Source: Niastella vici
Lineage (GTDB): Bacteria; Bacteroidota; Bacteroidia; Chitinophagales; Chitinophagaceae
DNA: 64,000 nucleotides
Assembly (NCBI RefSeq): GCF_002077945.1
Contig: NZ_LVYD01000042.1
Coordinates: 186,001 to 250,000 of the forward strand
Reading direction: 5' to 3'
The notes beneath the pieces are model-generated. The model worked only from the letters and a program-made list of their open reading frames with translations. It ran no database searches and had not been told where the DNA came from. Positions 18,101 through 27,496 of the stretch are shown here, piece after piece. Each line of letters opens with the position of its first letter. Positions within the stretch are counted from its first letter, which is position 1. The position numbers were made by a program, and so were the translations under genes.

Positions 18101-21100
18101 TCACTCCATTCCCCCGATTTAACCGTGCGGAAATCACCGGCGACAGGGTTTTTGGTTGATGCACCTTTCACCATCACATCTTTCAGTTTCACATACCGGC
18201 CATTGCTGGAAGAACCGGTGCAATTATATATTCTGAATGAAAGGGTATCACCGGCTTTTACGGTAACCCCGGCAGAGCCGTTCAGCAACATGGCAAACAC
18301 ATCGGGATTGCCGGCGGTTTGATTGCTTACATCAAAGGCATTGGTGAAGGTACCACTGGTGCCGGCAGTAAGCGGTGACCCGTTCTTAGATACGACCTTT
18401 ATTTCGGTGGAATCGCTTCTGAAAGCGGTCTTCGAATACAATACCGCTATTTTGGTACCACTCGATGTATTATAGAAAGATGATTTCAGCAGGATCGAGT
18501 CTACCCGAAGGGTGTGAGTAGCCGCAGCCACCACGGTAAACTGCTCATAGAAACTCCTGCTAAGCGTACCACCCGGGCCGCCTTTTGCGGCTGTCCAGTA
18601 CCCATCGGCTGTTACTGCATATGCCTGGCCGTGTAATCCGGAATAAGCCGGTACGGTAGGTACCGTTGTTCCATCTGCCAGCACCAGGTTGTTGAAAGCA
18701 GGCGCCGTGCCCACAACACCCGTAGCCCGCACAGCGGTACTATCGAGGTTGTTCGTAGTTAAAGGCCAATGTTCCAGCAGCGTGGCGCCGCTGCCCAGCG
18801 GATCGGTCTGTATGGTACCACTCACGGCCACGTTCACACTGGCAGCCCCGGTTGATGCATTTACAATATTGCCGCTGTAGGTTCCTGCTACGGTACCGTT
18901 AAGCCGCACAGAGATATAGGTATTGGCCACCACCCCACTCGTTTGTGTTATAATGAGCGGCGAAGCGCCGGTGTACCAGTTGTTGTTATCAACCGATACT
19001 TCATAATTGGCTGGCGGCGTAATGGTAATATTATCCAACAGGTTGGCGCCCGATACCAAAAAGGTTTGCGTGGCCGAAGGCGCCCCCAATCCCTGTAAGA
19101 AGCTGCCCATTGTACCTGACACCGTAATTGTTGGTGTACTTATTACAGAAGTAGTATCTGATGTTGTGCTGGTATAGCCAGACTTTGACGCTTTTACTAT
19201 ATAATAATACGTTTGACCGGGCGGCGGAATATTTTCTGAATAGCTGAAGTTACAGGCAGAGTCTTCGGTACTTACCTGTGTGCTGAGCAGCGAGAAATTG
19301 GTTTTATCATTACTGCGGTATAATGCACATGTAATGCCGCTCATGGGCCACGACATATTCCAGGTTATGGTTGAAGTGCTGGCGCCTTTTTTAGCGATCA
19401 GGTTCGATACCGCCAGTTCGGGTTTAAAGGTGTTGCTGAGGTCAGTCCAGGTAGTATATGGATTCCAGGTGGTCATGGCCGGTGTATTGGCATTTACGAA
19501 CACCGTATCGTTATTATAATATTTAACGGCATCGGCAGCTGTCAGCTGCAGAGACCATGATACGCGGCTGCTGGTATTTACCGCTGCTCCGGTATAGGTT
19601 TTCGAATTGTATTCGCCATAGGTAATATAACTGGTATTGGTACCCGCATCCCAGGTGCTCCAGCCTGTGGGCAATACAGAAGCGCCCATAGTGGTATTCA
19701 GGAATACGGTCTTGTTGCGCGATTTGGCGGCGTCGGCTGTGCCGGCATCGTTCTGCCAGGGGCGGCCCAATGAGTAAAGCGTAGTACCCCGGTTCTTCGT
19801 GATCTTACAGTCGCGGAACACATAACCATATTTTGAAGCATCCTTGGTGTTCACGGCAGTTACATAACCGCCGGTGCCCAAATCGAGCCTTGTACGGGGA
19901 TAAATGATACAGGTATCAAAAATGATGGTGGAAGAACCGAACAGGAAATCGGTGTTACCATCAACATAACAATTTTTGAAATAACACCTTGTTGCCGGAT
20001 TGTTGCCACCGTAATAAGTGTCCTGACCACTATTCATGCGGCAGTTGTAAAACACTACCCTGTCTGATGTAGTGTACACTGCAACGGCCTGCGGACCATC
20101 GCCCGGCGCAGGCACTGCCGCATTGGCATCAATACCATAACCGGTGGCATTTTCAATGGAAAGGTTCATGAACATTACATCCGGGGCATTCACGATCAGC
20201 GTGGCACAGGTAGACGTACCATAGGTACCACCGGCGGGATTGGCTTTACCGGAATAATTATCATAAGAGATAATGGTTTCGGCCAGGCTTTCCCCTACCA
20301 GTTGTATGAACGGTTTATTACTGGGTATAGTAACAGTTTCTACATACTTGCCTTTCCTGATATATATTTTATAGGGTGCAGTTTGTGCTGCAGGCGCTGC
20401 ATTGATAGCCGCCTGAATAGTGGTATAATCGCCGCTGCCATCTTTGGCCACTACGGCTTTTGTACCGCTTGGGGGCGTACTGCCGGCATTGGCGGTAGTG
20501 CCACTGGCAGCTATATTAATGGAAGTGGCATCAGTACTGCTCACCACAATATTGCCTGCATAAGTTCCCGCCACCGTTGCATTCAGCCGCACCGACACCG
20601 TTGTTGCTGAAACAGTACCACTGGTTGGTGTTATTGAAACAGCTGAAGAGCTCCAGGTAGTGCCATTATCAGTCGATAACTGGTAATTGGTGGGCGGTGT
20701 TACAATGATATTCGCAGTGAGGTTGGTGCCCGATACGGTTATGGTTTGAACCGATGAGGGCGAGCCTACTGTTTGCGTAAATGCCGTTAAGGTACCGCTT
20801 GCCGTGATGGCCGGTGGTGGCGTTGACGACTGATCGATCTGCAGGTTCACTGATGCCGGCGCTGCACAATAGTTGTACGCTTTATCTGCCGTGAATACAT
20901 AATAGTAATAAGTGGTTGATGCAGACAACGTAGCATCTGCATCTGTAAAAGTTGTATTGTTACCCAGGTATACGACTGTATATCCTGTGCCCATGGTATT
21001 GCCGGCAATATATACGCCATTCGCATTGGGCACCGGCGCCGTAGAAGAAGTGCTGCGCACCACTATATAGCCGCCCCCATCAACCCCGGTGGCTGGGGCC

Positions 21101-23490
21101 GTCCAGTTTACGGTAATGGTATTATTATTGGCATTACCGGTAGCAGTGGGCGATGTTGGCGCATCGGGCGGTGTTACATCGGCAGCCGTGCCGGCATACA
21201 CCACAAAATCATCAATATCGAAATAAGGCGATTGCGGATTGGCCGTTTTTATTCCCGCATAGGTGCTTGTAGGTGTACCACTGGGCGAGGTAACCGTACC
21301 TGTATACAGGTACCAGGTACCTGGGGTGGTAGTGGCGCTCAATGAAGCAGTCGATGATGAAGTGGAACTGTTTGTTCCGCCTGTTGCACCGGCTACGGTT
21401 GTCCAGCCCGATAATGTGGTGGTAGCACTTAACGCTGATGGCACCCGGTACCAGAACTGTACTACATAGGAAGTACTTGCCGCCAATGGCGTAGTGGTAC
21501 ATACCGGACTGAAAATATATTTATTGCTGGTGCTGGCCCCGTTATGGTGAAAATATACGTTACCAGTGCGGGCGCCGGAAGAAACTATGGTCCAGCCAGA
21601 CGACTCTTCCCAATTCACGGTTGAGGTATGTGTGCTCGTACCGGTATACGATCCAGCGGTCTGGCGTTCAAAACCGCCATCCATATCTGCATTGAATCCT
21701 AATCCATTGGCAATGGTGGTATAAATACCATTTACCTGCACGTTGGTGATAACGGCGCCTGCGCTTGAATGGGTAATGTACCCGGCATACGTGCCTTGTG
21801 CGGCAGCGTTTAACCGCACCATAATGGTGGTACTTGCCAGTGTGCCGTTTGTTGGCGTTAACACGATGGGGCTGGCACTGCTGTACCAGGTTGTTCCATC
21901 GAGCGATAGTTCATAGGAAGCCGGCGGAGTAATGCTTACATTACCGGTAAGGTCGTATCCGGCTACAGTATAAGATTGCACAGCCGATGGAGTGGCTGAT
22001 GATTGTGAAAAATATTTTAATGAACCGCCTACGGCAATTGCCGGATCGTTGTTCTCTACACCGTTCAAATAATTCTCCAGCATCGTATAGCCGGTGCCGT
22101 CGTACGTATTGCGGTCAGAAGCGTCGTTCGGGTTTAGGCCATGACTGGTTTCCCAGGTGTCGGGCATACCATCGTGGTCGGTATCTGTTGGCGCTGTTGT
22201 TGAATTCAATGTAGGCCAGGCGTTAAACGTTAAGCTGTACGCTGTTCCATGTGGATAGCCGCCCTGCACATCTATAATACGGCCCGTTCTGTTACGCACA
22301 TCGTTTACAATACGCTGATCGAGCGTATCGCGGCGGGGCAATATGGCGCCACCATTCGTTAATACCGAATCATACGCATTAACAGCCGAATAAGTGGTCA
22401 CTGTATAACCCAGATTAAATGGCGTGGTCACTTTCGACTGAACCGTATCGGCAGCTACATTGGTTTGCATTACCACCCCCGACCAGTTGTTATTGGTATT
22501 TTGGGTGCTACCGTCAACATAGTTTCCATCTATATACCATTTCCCAAAGGGGATCACCGGCGATGAGGTGCTGTAGCCTGGGTTGGCGATCCTGTATTTT
22601 ACACCTGAATTGGTATTAGGTCCCCATTTGTAATAGTTGTTCACCACATTATAGTTACCGCCTTCGCCACCATATACGGTATTGATCTCCCAGTTATAAA
22701 TAACATTGTTGCGGAAATCTACATTCTCAATCCCTACTGTACTGGGCGAATAGGTTGAAATACCGGCAAAGCGGGGGTTACGGTTCTTGGCATGCGCATA
22801 CAGGTTGTGGTGTATGGTACCGTGCATAGCGCCCTGTATACCATTATAACCATGGTGCTCATAATCTGCATCGCCGGTTTCAAAGTGATAGGAATAATTG
22901 AGCGGCTCGCTCATGAAGCACCATTGTATGGTAAGCTTATCTCCCCGGTAAATGGTGAGGGCTTCATCATCGCTCCAGCTTACGCTGCAATGGTCAACGA
23001 TGATATTACTTACACCGGTTCCGCCAAAAGAGTCATCGCCGCCACTGCCGTCGACATAGCCTTTGTTCTGGTTCTTATCGCCCATTCGAAAGCGCATATA
23101 CCGAACTATTACATTGTCACCGCTGATGACCACGGGATAATCGGCTATACAAATACCATCGCCAGGAGCTGTTTGCCCCGCAATAGTGGTATTGGCCCTG
23201 ATGTTTAATTTGGAAGCGAGGTGAATGGTACCCGATACCCTGAAAACGATGGTACGGTACGTGGCAGTGGCCGTTAACGCATACCGCAAACTACCGGGAT
23301 TGGTGTCATCGTTCAGGTTGGTAACTTCAAAAACAGTGGTTGCATCGGTTGAAGTACCGCGGCCACCGGTGGTAAACATACCGGCTCCTTCGGCACCCGG
23401 GAAGGCTGGTTGTTGCGCCTGTGTTCGTACAGCGATAAAAATCAGAAAGCTGCACAATACAAGTGCATAGCGACGGGTAAAATTTTGCAT
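15130..23490 (-). CDS. Giant secreted PL1 pectate lyase - CE8 pectinesterase fusion with T9SS tail
   Basis: 2,786 residues from the ATG at 23490; an in-frame TTG two codons earlier is less likely. Approximate order: signal peptide; PL1 beta-helix (28-430) with GDDSFGGTG, HHNLYAHAKNRNPRF; Ca-binding-like DTDHDGMPDTWE (430-460); six copies of a 100-residue beta-sandwich repeat (F-Q-PSAVQ-Y-V...TPP-YE-S...G-Y-G-I) near 487, 897, 1460, 2383, 2490 and 2597; a CBM-like jelly roll and a fibronectin III domain (590-890); a complete CE8 module (1010-1335; GQDTYYGG, NTDFLFGSS, LGRPWQND); a second jelly roll; a beta-solenoid (1780-2367); and a type A T9SS sorting domain (YTISPNPARDYVNIY to the end). It would demethylate and cleave homogalacturonan with one surface-attached or released protein. 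Confidence 0.93.
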   Translation of the reverse strand: MQNFTRRYALVLCSFLIFIAVRTQAQQPAFPGAEGAGMFTTGGRGTSTDATTVFEVTNLNDDTNPGSLRYALTATATYRTIVFRVSGTIHLASKLNIRANTTIAGQTAPGDGICIADYPVVISGDNVIVRYMRFRMGDKNQNKGYVDGSGGDDSFGGTGVSNIIVDHCSVSWSDDEALTIYRGDKLTIQWCFMSEPLNYSYHFETGDADYEHHGYNGIQGAMHGTIHHNLYAHAKNRNPRFAGISTYSPSTVGIENVDFRNNVIYNWEINTVYGGEGGNYNVVNNYYKWGPNTNSGVKYRIANPGYSTSSPVIPFGKWYIDGNYVDGSTQNTNNNWSGVVMQTNVAADTVQSKVTTPFNLGYTVTTYSAVNAYDSVLTNGGAILPRRDTLDQRIVNDVRNRTGRIIDVQGGYPHGTAYSLTFNAWPTLNSTTAPTDTDHDGMPDTWETSHGLNPNDASDRNTYDGTGYTMLENYLNGVENNDPAIAVGGSLKYFSQSSATPSAVQSYTVAGYDLTGNVSITPPASYELSLDGTTWYSSASPIVLTPTNGTLASTTIMVRLNAAAQGTYAGYITHSSAGAVITNVQVNGIYTTIANGLGFNADMDGGFERQTAGSYTGTSTHTSTVNWEESSGWTIVSSGARTGNVYFHHNGASTSNKYIFSPVCTTTPLAASTSYVVQFWYRVPSALSATTTLSGWTTVAGATGGTNSSTSSSTASLSATTTPGTWYLYTGTVTSPSGTPTSTYAGIKTANPQSPYFDIDDFVVYAGTAADVTPPDAPTSPTATGNANNNTITVNWTAPATGVDGGGYIVVRSTSSTAPVPNANGVYIAGNTMGTGYTVVYLGNNTTFTDADATLSASTTYYYYVFTADKAYNYCAAPASVNLQIDQSSTPPPAITASGTLTAFTQTVGSPSSVQTITVSGTNLTANIIVTPPTNYQLSTDNGTTWSSSAVSITPTSGTVSATTVSVRLNATVAGTYAGNIVVSSTDATSINIAASGTTANAGSTPPSGTKAVVAKDGSGDYTTIQAAINAAPAAQTAPYKIYIRKGKYVETVTIPSNKPFIQLVGESLAETIISYDNYSGKANPAGGTYGTSTCATLIVNAPDVMFMNLSIENATGYGIDANAAVPAPGDGPQAVAVYTTSDRVVFYNCRMNSGQDTYYGGNNPATRCYFKNCYVDGNTDFLFGSSTIIFDTCIIYPRTRLDLGTGGYVTAVNTKDASKYGYVFRDCKITKNRGTTLYSLGRPWQNDAGTADAAKSRNKTVFLNTTMGASVLPTGWSTWDAGTNTSYITYGEYNSKTYTGAAVNTSSRVSWSLQLTAADAVKYYNNDTVFVNANTPAMTTWNPYTTWTDLSNTFKPELAVSNLIAKKGASTSTITWNMSWPMSGITCALYRSNDKTNFSLLSTQVSTEDSACNFSYSENIPPPGQTYYYIVKASKSGYTSTTSDTTSVISTPTITVSGTMGSFLQGLGAPSATQTFLVSGANLLDNITITPPANYEVSVDNNNWYTGASPLIITQTSGVVANTYISVRLNGTVAGTYSGNIVNASTGAASVNVAVSGTIQTDPLGSGATLLEHWPLTTNNLDSTAVRATGVVGTAPAFNNLVLADGTTVPTVPAYSGLHGQAYAVTADGYWTAAKGGPGGTLSRSFYEQFTVVAAATHTLRVDSILLKSSFYNTSSGTKIAVLYSKTAFRSDSTEIKVVSKNGSPLTAGTSGTFTNAFDVSNQTAGNPDVFAMLLNGSAGVTVKAGDTLSFRIYNCTGSSSNGRYVKLKDVMVKGASTKNPVAGDFRTVKSGEWSDTATWHKYDGANWVAAAALTDYPAYDGGVNTATIQNGHTVSYTTAFSKGFGYIQKTVIASGGQLIVGAGKTLSVAGIDGSTVVLQIDGTLTNLGTIGTNTKVVYQVNGKMVNSGTLSFNTADSVAVTAAGTYQHDMNGGLPSRISFASGSILLVTGIKTAQTNLFASPTTVSNMVWNCPSQQNYFALRNTLVAVTGNLTIQSTGSTYVAMSQGSAAVRIGGNYTQTGGSIYFNESASGVVDSLVIAGDFIVSGGTFTANMKNTDPLYIKLNGSNKTFSHLGTLGNTNVLVNGYYTLGSNVTLPTAGFGLVVNGTLNTGTYVVSGSGATTVADGAIVSFGHAGGIDGNFANSGTKQYSTNANYTFNGAAAQTTGTTMPAGVHTLTVNNSTNVTLSAALTAGVVNLTAGKLLLGNNTLADTSIVGNVPSSYIVTNGTGKLKQMIGATSGNILFPVGSSVSSYTPATLSNTGTTDNFSVSVKDNFDYVINDTTKVVRKQWTVTPDNTSGAANVAMTLGWVATEQGSVFSVATANILNYRTGVWTGATATTTGSGTVASPYAATASGFTQFGVFVVGSAIQPPVITTNGTLSAFSQSIGAPSAVQTYTVSAGNLTGNMTITPPVNYEISINGTTWYTNTTPLTLTPTSGTIATTTISVRLNATGTGTYTGNITHVSIGATAQNVAVTGVTVFPAVITATGTLTKFQHTVGTPSAVQTYLLTGKNLTANVTVTAPAGFEVSADGSTWYTNASSLVITRDADSIKPVTVRVRMNAAAVGTYSGNIAHNSAGVTTVNVAVTGQAFAAPAINTSNLLQPFSQTVGKPADAQTFIVTVTSVAGAVTVTPPAGYELSVDTGKTWYTATSVPSLAVGAIGTTYARPVMVRLNASAAGLYEGNVSVQSTNAAPANVSVTGWVYSAYTISPNPARDYVNIYHAKLYTQANIRIYNLNGYLVGTYRSKRATNFTSINISALPNGMYFVEVERLSDKVLLRFIKQ

Positions 23491-23492
23491 AA

Positions 23493-23504
23493 GCAAACGT
23501 TAGT
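23493..23504 (-). promoter_or_regulatory. LacI-type operator-like site at the giant gene start
   Basis: GCAAACGTTAGT resembles the symmetric LacI/GalR-family operator GCAAACGTTTGC (two mismatches in one half). It sits directly before the start codon of the PL1-CE8 gene, where a bound repressor would block expression. A LacI-family regulator is encoded at 33480. Inference only. Confidence 0.35.
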
Positions 23505-23657
23505 ATATAGTGATCAATCAATTTCCGGGAATGGTTGGGCCACCTACTCCGCCCGCTGGCGGATTCGGCGCACATGGCCAATAGGATATTGTTACCGGTA
23601 AACGAGTACCTTACCGGCATTTTTTTCATACTTCGTACAGCAGTAAAATGGGATCCC

Positions 23658-24392
23658 CTACTTTCTTATTCTCTCCGCTAACTCCAACCCGAGGGTTTTA
23701 ATATTTTTCAGAACGATCTCTGCGATCATTCTGGCGCCCAGTTCATTGAAATGAGTGTTGTCTTCTTTTCCTTTTGGATAGTTCGGATGCTCATCAGGCG
23801 CCAGGTGATTGAACAACAGTTTTGATTTGTCGACTCCCCATTGCTGGTACAACGCCTGTGCTTCCTTATCCAGGTCAATCAACGGTACATTGTTCTCTTT
23901 GGCCACATCGCGCACAATTTGTGCATACACATCATGGGTGCCAACCACATGACCTGTTGAATCGAAATTGCGGCGTGCTACCGGCGTTAGCAATACCGGG
24001 TTGGCCTTTTTGTTGCGGGTATCGGAAATGTATTTTACAAGATTGGCTTTAAATTCCGCTTCTGTAGTATAGCTCTTCTTTGTTTTTACTTCATCATTAT
24101 GTCCAAACTGAACAAACACATAATCACCTTCCTGCATAGCCGCCACCACGGGCGCCCAGCGGTTCTCTTCCATAAACGTTCTGGTACTGCGGCCATTCTG
24201 CGCCCGGTTATCAACTGTTACGGTTGAATCAAAAAAATAAACAAAGGGCATTCCCCAGCCGGTTTCGGGATAGGTGTTTGTAGCTTTTACCGACATGGTT
24301 GAATCGCCTATCAGCCACACCGTGATCTTCTTTTTTGGCGGCAGGGCAAAAGCTATCAATAACATCAATCCAATAATTGCCAGTCTCTTCAT
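23658..24392 (-). CDS. CE12 rhamnogalacturonan acetylesterase (SGNH hydrolase)
   Basis: 244 residues with a short signal peptide (LAIIGLMLLIAFALPP). The SGNH blocks are clear: block I WLIGDSTMS with nucleophile Ser, block II QNGRSTRTF with Gly, block III FVQFGHNDEVK with Asn, and block V near the end, NTHFNELGARMIAE, with His preceded by an Asp region. CE12 enzymes such as RgaE/YesT remove acetyl groups from rhamnogalacturonan I, allowing backbone enzymes to act. It is only 6 bp downstream of the PL1 gene, so the two are translated from the same mRNA. The 167-bp gap to the next gene holds an operator-like site. Confidence 0.93.
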   Translation of the reverse strand: MKRLAIIGLMLLIAFALPPKKKITVWLIGDSTMSVKATNTYPETGWGMPFVYFFDSTVTVDNRAQNGRSTRTFMEENRWAPVVAAMQEGDYVFVQFGHNDEVKTKKSYTTEAEFKANLVKYISDTRNKKANPVLLTPVARRNFDSTGHVVGTHDVYAQIVRDVAKENNVPLIDLDKEAQALYQQWGVDKSKLLFNHLAPDEHPNYPKGKEDNTHFNELGARMIAEIVLKNIKTLGLELAERIRK

Positions 24393-24398
24393 GTTTGT

Positions 24399-25811
24399 TT
24401 ATTTTTTATCGGCCAGACTATTTATATACACTTCAATATTCGTATACTGTTTATCCAATGTGTTGGCAGCTGCATCGCTGGTATCGGCCGGGTTCAATTT
24501 ATTTTTTGTTTCCCAGTCATCGGGCATACCATCCTGATCTTTATCGGGTGCTGCGGGCAATGATCGTAATGCCGGCCATGCATTTACGGTGGCTGCATAT
24601 TCTGTACCATGGGGGTAACCGCCCTGTACATCCACAAACCGGCCCTTCCGGTGTTTTACATCATTGATGATGCGTTCATCGAGTGTATCCCTTGCCGGTA
24701 AGCTGCAACCCACCTGGTTCAACACCAGCTCAAACGCGTCTTTGGCATTTTGAGTGGTAACCGGTACTATGGCAAAGGGCGCGGCCGCTTTTGCCAGCGC
24801 AGGATCATCGCCATTCTTTTCGCCCAGTTGTACACCCAGCCAGTTGTTGTTGCTTACTTCATAGGAGCCGTCAACATAATTGCCATCTACAAAAAATTTA
24901 CCATAGGGGATCTTAGGCGGTTTACTCCAGGGATTTACCACCCGGTACATCACATTCTTTTTTGTTTCAGGGCCATACCGGTAATAATTGTTCACAATGT
25001 TATAATTGCCACCTTCACCGGCATACGCACTATTACCGCCCCAGTTGTATATAACGTTGTTCCTGAAATCAACATTATCTTCGGGCGAATTCCTGATTCC
25101 ATTGAACCGCGGGTTGCGGCTGTTACAATGTGCAAAGAGATTATGGTGGGCCGATAAATGTTTGCCACCCCAAATGCCGCCATAACCATGGTGCTCATAA
25201 TCTTTATCGCCGGTTTCAAAATGATAGCTGTAGTTCAATGGTTCTGCAATCAGGTTCCATTGAAGGGTGGTGCTATCGCCGTTGTAAACAGAGAACGCTT
25301 CATCGGTGCTCCAGCTCATGGAGCAATGATCGATGATGATGTTCCTGCGTTTGGTTCCGCCAAATGCGTCATCCCCGCCATTGCCATCTACCATGCCGCC
25401 TTTCTGGTTTTTATCGCCCATGCGAAACCGCAGATAGCGCACAATGATGTTATCGCCAGCGAGAAAAACGGAATAGTCGGCCAAACAGATGCCATCACCG
25501 GGCGCAGTTTGCCCGGCGATGGTAACGTCGCCTTTTATATCGAGCTTTGATTGTAAATGAATGGTGCCTGAAACCGCAAATACAACAATGCGCGCACCTT
25601 TAGCCTGCACGGCCCTTCTGAAACTGCCGTCGCCATCATCATCGAGGGTTGTTACCACAAACACTTTACCACCCCGGCCGCCGGTGGTATACTGACCAAA
25701 ACCTTCAGCGCCGGGAAAAGCTATGGGCTGGGCTTTTACGCCGATGCCTATAACTATACCAAATAAAAATAACAACTGCTTTCTTTTGTAGTTTATCATG
25801 TACCTGTTCAT
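24399..25811 (-). CDS. PL1-family pectate lyase
   Basis: 470 residues (an ATG four codons inside is equally plausible). Signal peptide LLFLFGIVIGIGVKAQ is followed by AFPGAEGFGQYTTGGRGG, the usual opening of Bacteroidota PL1 lyases, and a parallel beta-helix with GDDAFGGTKRRNIIIDHCS, WSTDEAFSV and HHNLFAHCNSRNPRF; the latter carries the Arg region used for catalysis. The C-terminus has a DKDQDGMPDDWE calcium-binding-like segment. Pectate lyases cleave de-esterified homogalacturonan by beta-elimination with calcium. It is closely similar to residues 28-460 of the giant protein two genes downstream, so one is probably a duplicate of the other. It lies between the DUF4957-like lipoprotein and CE12 genes in the SusC operon. 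Confidence 0.93.
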   Translation of the reverse strand: MNRYMINYKRKQLLFLFGIVIGIGVKAQPIAFPGAEGFGQYTTGGRGGKVFVVTTLDDDGDGSFRRAVQAKGARIVVFAVSGTIHLQSKLDIKGDVTIAGQTAPGDGICLADYSVFLAGDNIIVRYLRFRMGDKNQKGGMVDGNGGDDAFGGTKRRNIIIDHCSMSWSTDEAFSVYNGDSTTLQWNLIAEPLNYSYHFETGDKDYEHHGYGGIWGGKHLSAHHNLFAHCNSRNPRFNGIRNSPEDNVDFRNNVIYNWGGNSAYAGEGGNYNIVNNYYRYGPETKKNVMYRVVNPWSKPPKIPYGKFFVDGNYVDGSYEVSNNNWLGVQLGEKNGDDPALAKAAAPFAIVPVTTQNAKDAFELVLNQVGCSLPARDTLDERIINDVKHRKGRFVDVQGGYPHGTEYAATVNAWPALRSLPAAPDKDQDGMPDDWETKNKLNPADTSDAAANTLDKQYTNIEVYINSLADKK

Positions 25812-25836
25812 TTACATCGAAACTTTTTCTCCTGAA

Positions 25837-27477
25837 CTAGTGCCACCACCAACGGGGGTCGCCTGCTGAACTTTTTCCGCCGAACGTTCCGTCGGTAACT
25901 TTAAAGTTGCCGCCTACAACATCGGTAAACAATGCAGTTGATGCCCCCGCGTAGGCTGTAACCCCGGGTAAGGCATTTCCGCTTGAAATATAATCTGATG
26001 TGGTATAGTTGCCGGTACCTGTGGCAGTAGTGCCCGAACGGCACCCTTTTACAGAGACATTGGCGCCGCTTGCTTTACCTACACCAAAAATGTTATTGTT
26101 TATGCTGATGCCTGTTGTTACAGTAAACGTGTTCAGGTCAATAAGGTAGTTGGCGTATAATGGCGCTTCATTGACAGTGCAGTATTCAATTTTAATTACA
26201 CTGGTCAAACTGTTGCGCACATTCTTCACAACCGTTGCACCCACCCGGTAGATCGTTGAGTTGGTCACCAGAATGTTATCAATCTTATTGGCGGCATTAT
26301 CGACTGTTATTAAACCATAACTTCCCAGATCGCTGACAATACAATTGTTGATGGAGATGGTTGAAATATTCATTGTATTGTCCTTCGTTCTTATCAAACC
26401 CCTGAAATACTGCCCGGTGCACGATTCAAGTGAGATCTTTCCTATTGTACAGGGCTGGCTGATGTTGAATGCATATTTGGCACTTGCGCTCACATCATCA
26501 CTCGTTATAATAACATTGGTCAATGAAATAGAGTCGATGACACTGCCGCTTACAACATCGAAGTTATTGCCGGTAGTTCCTTTAAAATAGATAGTAGCCG
26601 GCGTGGTGGTAGTAAGATCGTCACCACTGATGATTGAAACTGTTTTATTGAAAGAATAAGAGTTTGTCATTTCATAAGTGGTCCCCTTTTTCAGGATAAC
26701 CGTACTGCCCGCTGCAATATCTGGCAGGGTATCAGCCAAAATGGAAGGCACACCGGTTATACTTCTTAAGTCGATAACACTACCCGAAAGTGTTGCTTTG
26801 GTGGAGAAATCGTACCAGCCGCGCACTTTTGTACCACTGTAAATATAGAGTATATAGCCGGTAGCCGGGGTTAACCCTGATATAACTGTATACTGATTGG
26901 TGAGATCAGTGCTGGTAAGCGTTACTGTTTTTACCACAGAACTATCGCCGGCTTTCAGGATCTTAATGGTTGTTGCGGCATCGCCGGTGTTCGTCCAGCT
27001 TGCCCTGATGGCCACATCTGTAATGTCACTGATGGTAGCCGAATTAAGAATGGAAGGGAACTTGCCGCTTTTGAAAAGAATGGCTGCCCAGTTCGATTCC
27101 GGCGTTCCGGCCGAATCAATACCTTTTACACGTACGGAGTATTGCGTTACCTGATCGAACTGGTCGGGTACCGCAAAATAGGTGTAGCCATCTGTATTTT
27201 TAGTTCCACGGGTTGAATACTTTCTAATTATTGTGGTGAACTTCAGGCTGTCTTTACTAAACTCTATTGTATAGGAGTCGGTATTGGGTTTCGCTTTCCA
27301 TTTCAGCGTAACGTTAACCCCGTCAACACTGGCAGCCAGGTCAGAAGGTGTGAACAACCGGTTATAGCTGGCATCTGCATCCCAGTCGTTGAATTTCTTA
27401 CACGATATAATTCCCGTGCATATAAGGCCGGCTATTACTGCCGTAAGGAAGATCTTATTTATATTGGTTGATTTCAT
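25837..27477 (-). CDS. Surface lipoprotein with FN3 and beta-helix (DUF4957/DUF5123-like)
   Basis: 546 residues from the ATG at 27477, chosen because it begins with a clean lipoprotein signal (FLTAVIAGLICTGIISCKK) and does not overlap the upstream susD gene. After the lipidated Cys come two fibronectin-III-like domains (LAASVDGVNVTLKWKAKPN; ATISDITDVAIRASW) to about residue 215, then a beta-helix-like region rich in short Asn/Ile repeats (SIINNCIVSDLGSYG type) that I match to the DUF4957/DUF5123 families. Such proteins occur beside SusCD in pectin loci and are assumed to bind glycan at the surface; no catalytic residues are evident. It is third in the SusC2-SusD2 operon. Confidence 0.75.
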   Translation of the reverse strand: MKSTNINKIFLTAVIAGLICTGIISCKKFNDWDADASYNRLFTPSDLAASVDGVNVTLKWKAKPNTDSYTIEFSKDSLKFTTIIRKYSTRGTKNTDGYTYFAVPDQFDQVTQYSVRVKGIDSAGTPESNWAAILFKSGKFPSILNSATISDITDVAIRASWTNTGDAATTIKILKAGDSSVVKTVTLTSTDLTNQYTVISGLTPATGYILYIYSGTKVRGWYDFSTKATLSGSVIDLRSITGVPSILADTLPDIAAGSTVILKKGTTYEMTNSYSFNKTVSIISGDDLTTTTPATIYFKGTTGNNFDVVSGSVIDSISLTNVIITSDDVSASAKYAFNISQPCTIGKISLESCTGQYFRGLIRTKDNTMNISTISINNCIVSDLGSYGLITVDNAANKIDNILVTNSTIYRVGATVVKNVRNSLTSVIKIEYCTVNEAPLYANYLIDLNTFTVTTGISINNNIFGVGKASGANVSVKGCRSGTTATGTGNYTTSDYISSGNALPGVTAYAGASTALFTDVVGGNFKVTDGTFGGKSSAGDPRWWWH

Positions 27478-27496
27478 TGCTACGAAGATTAAGGGT

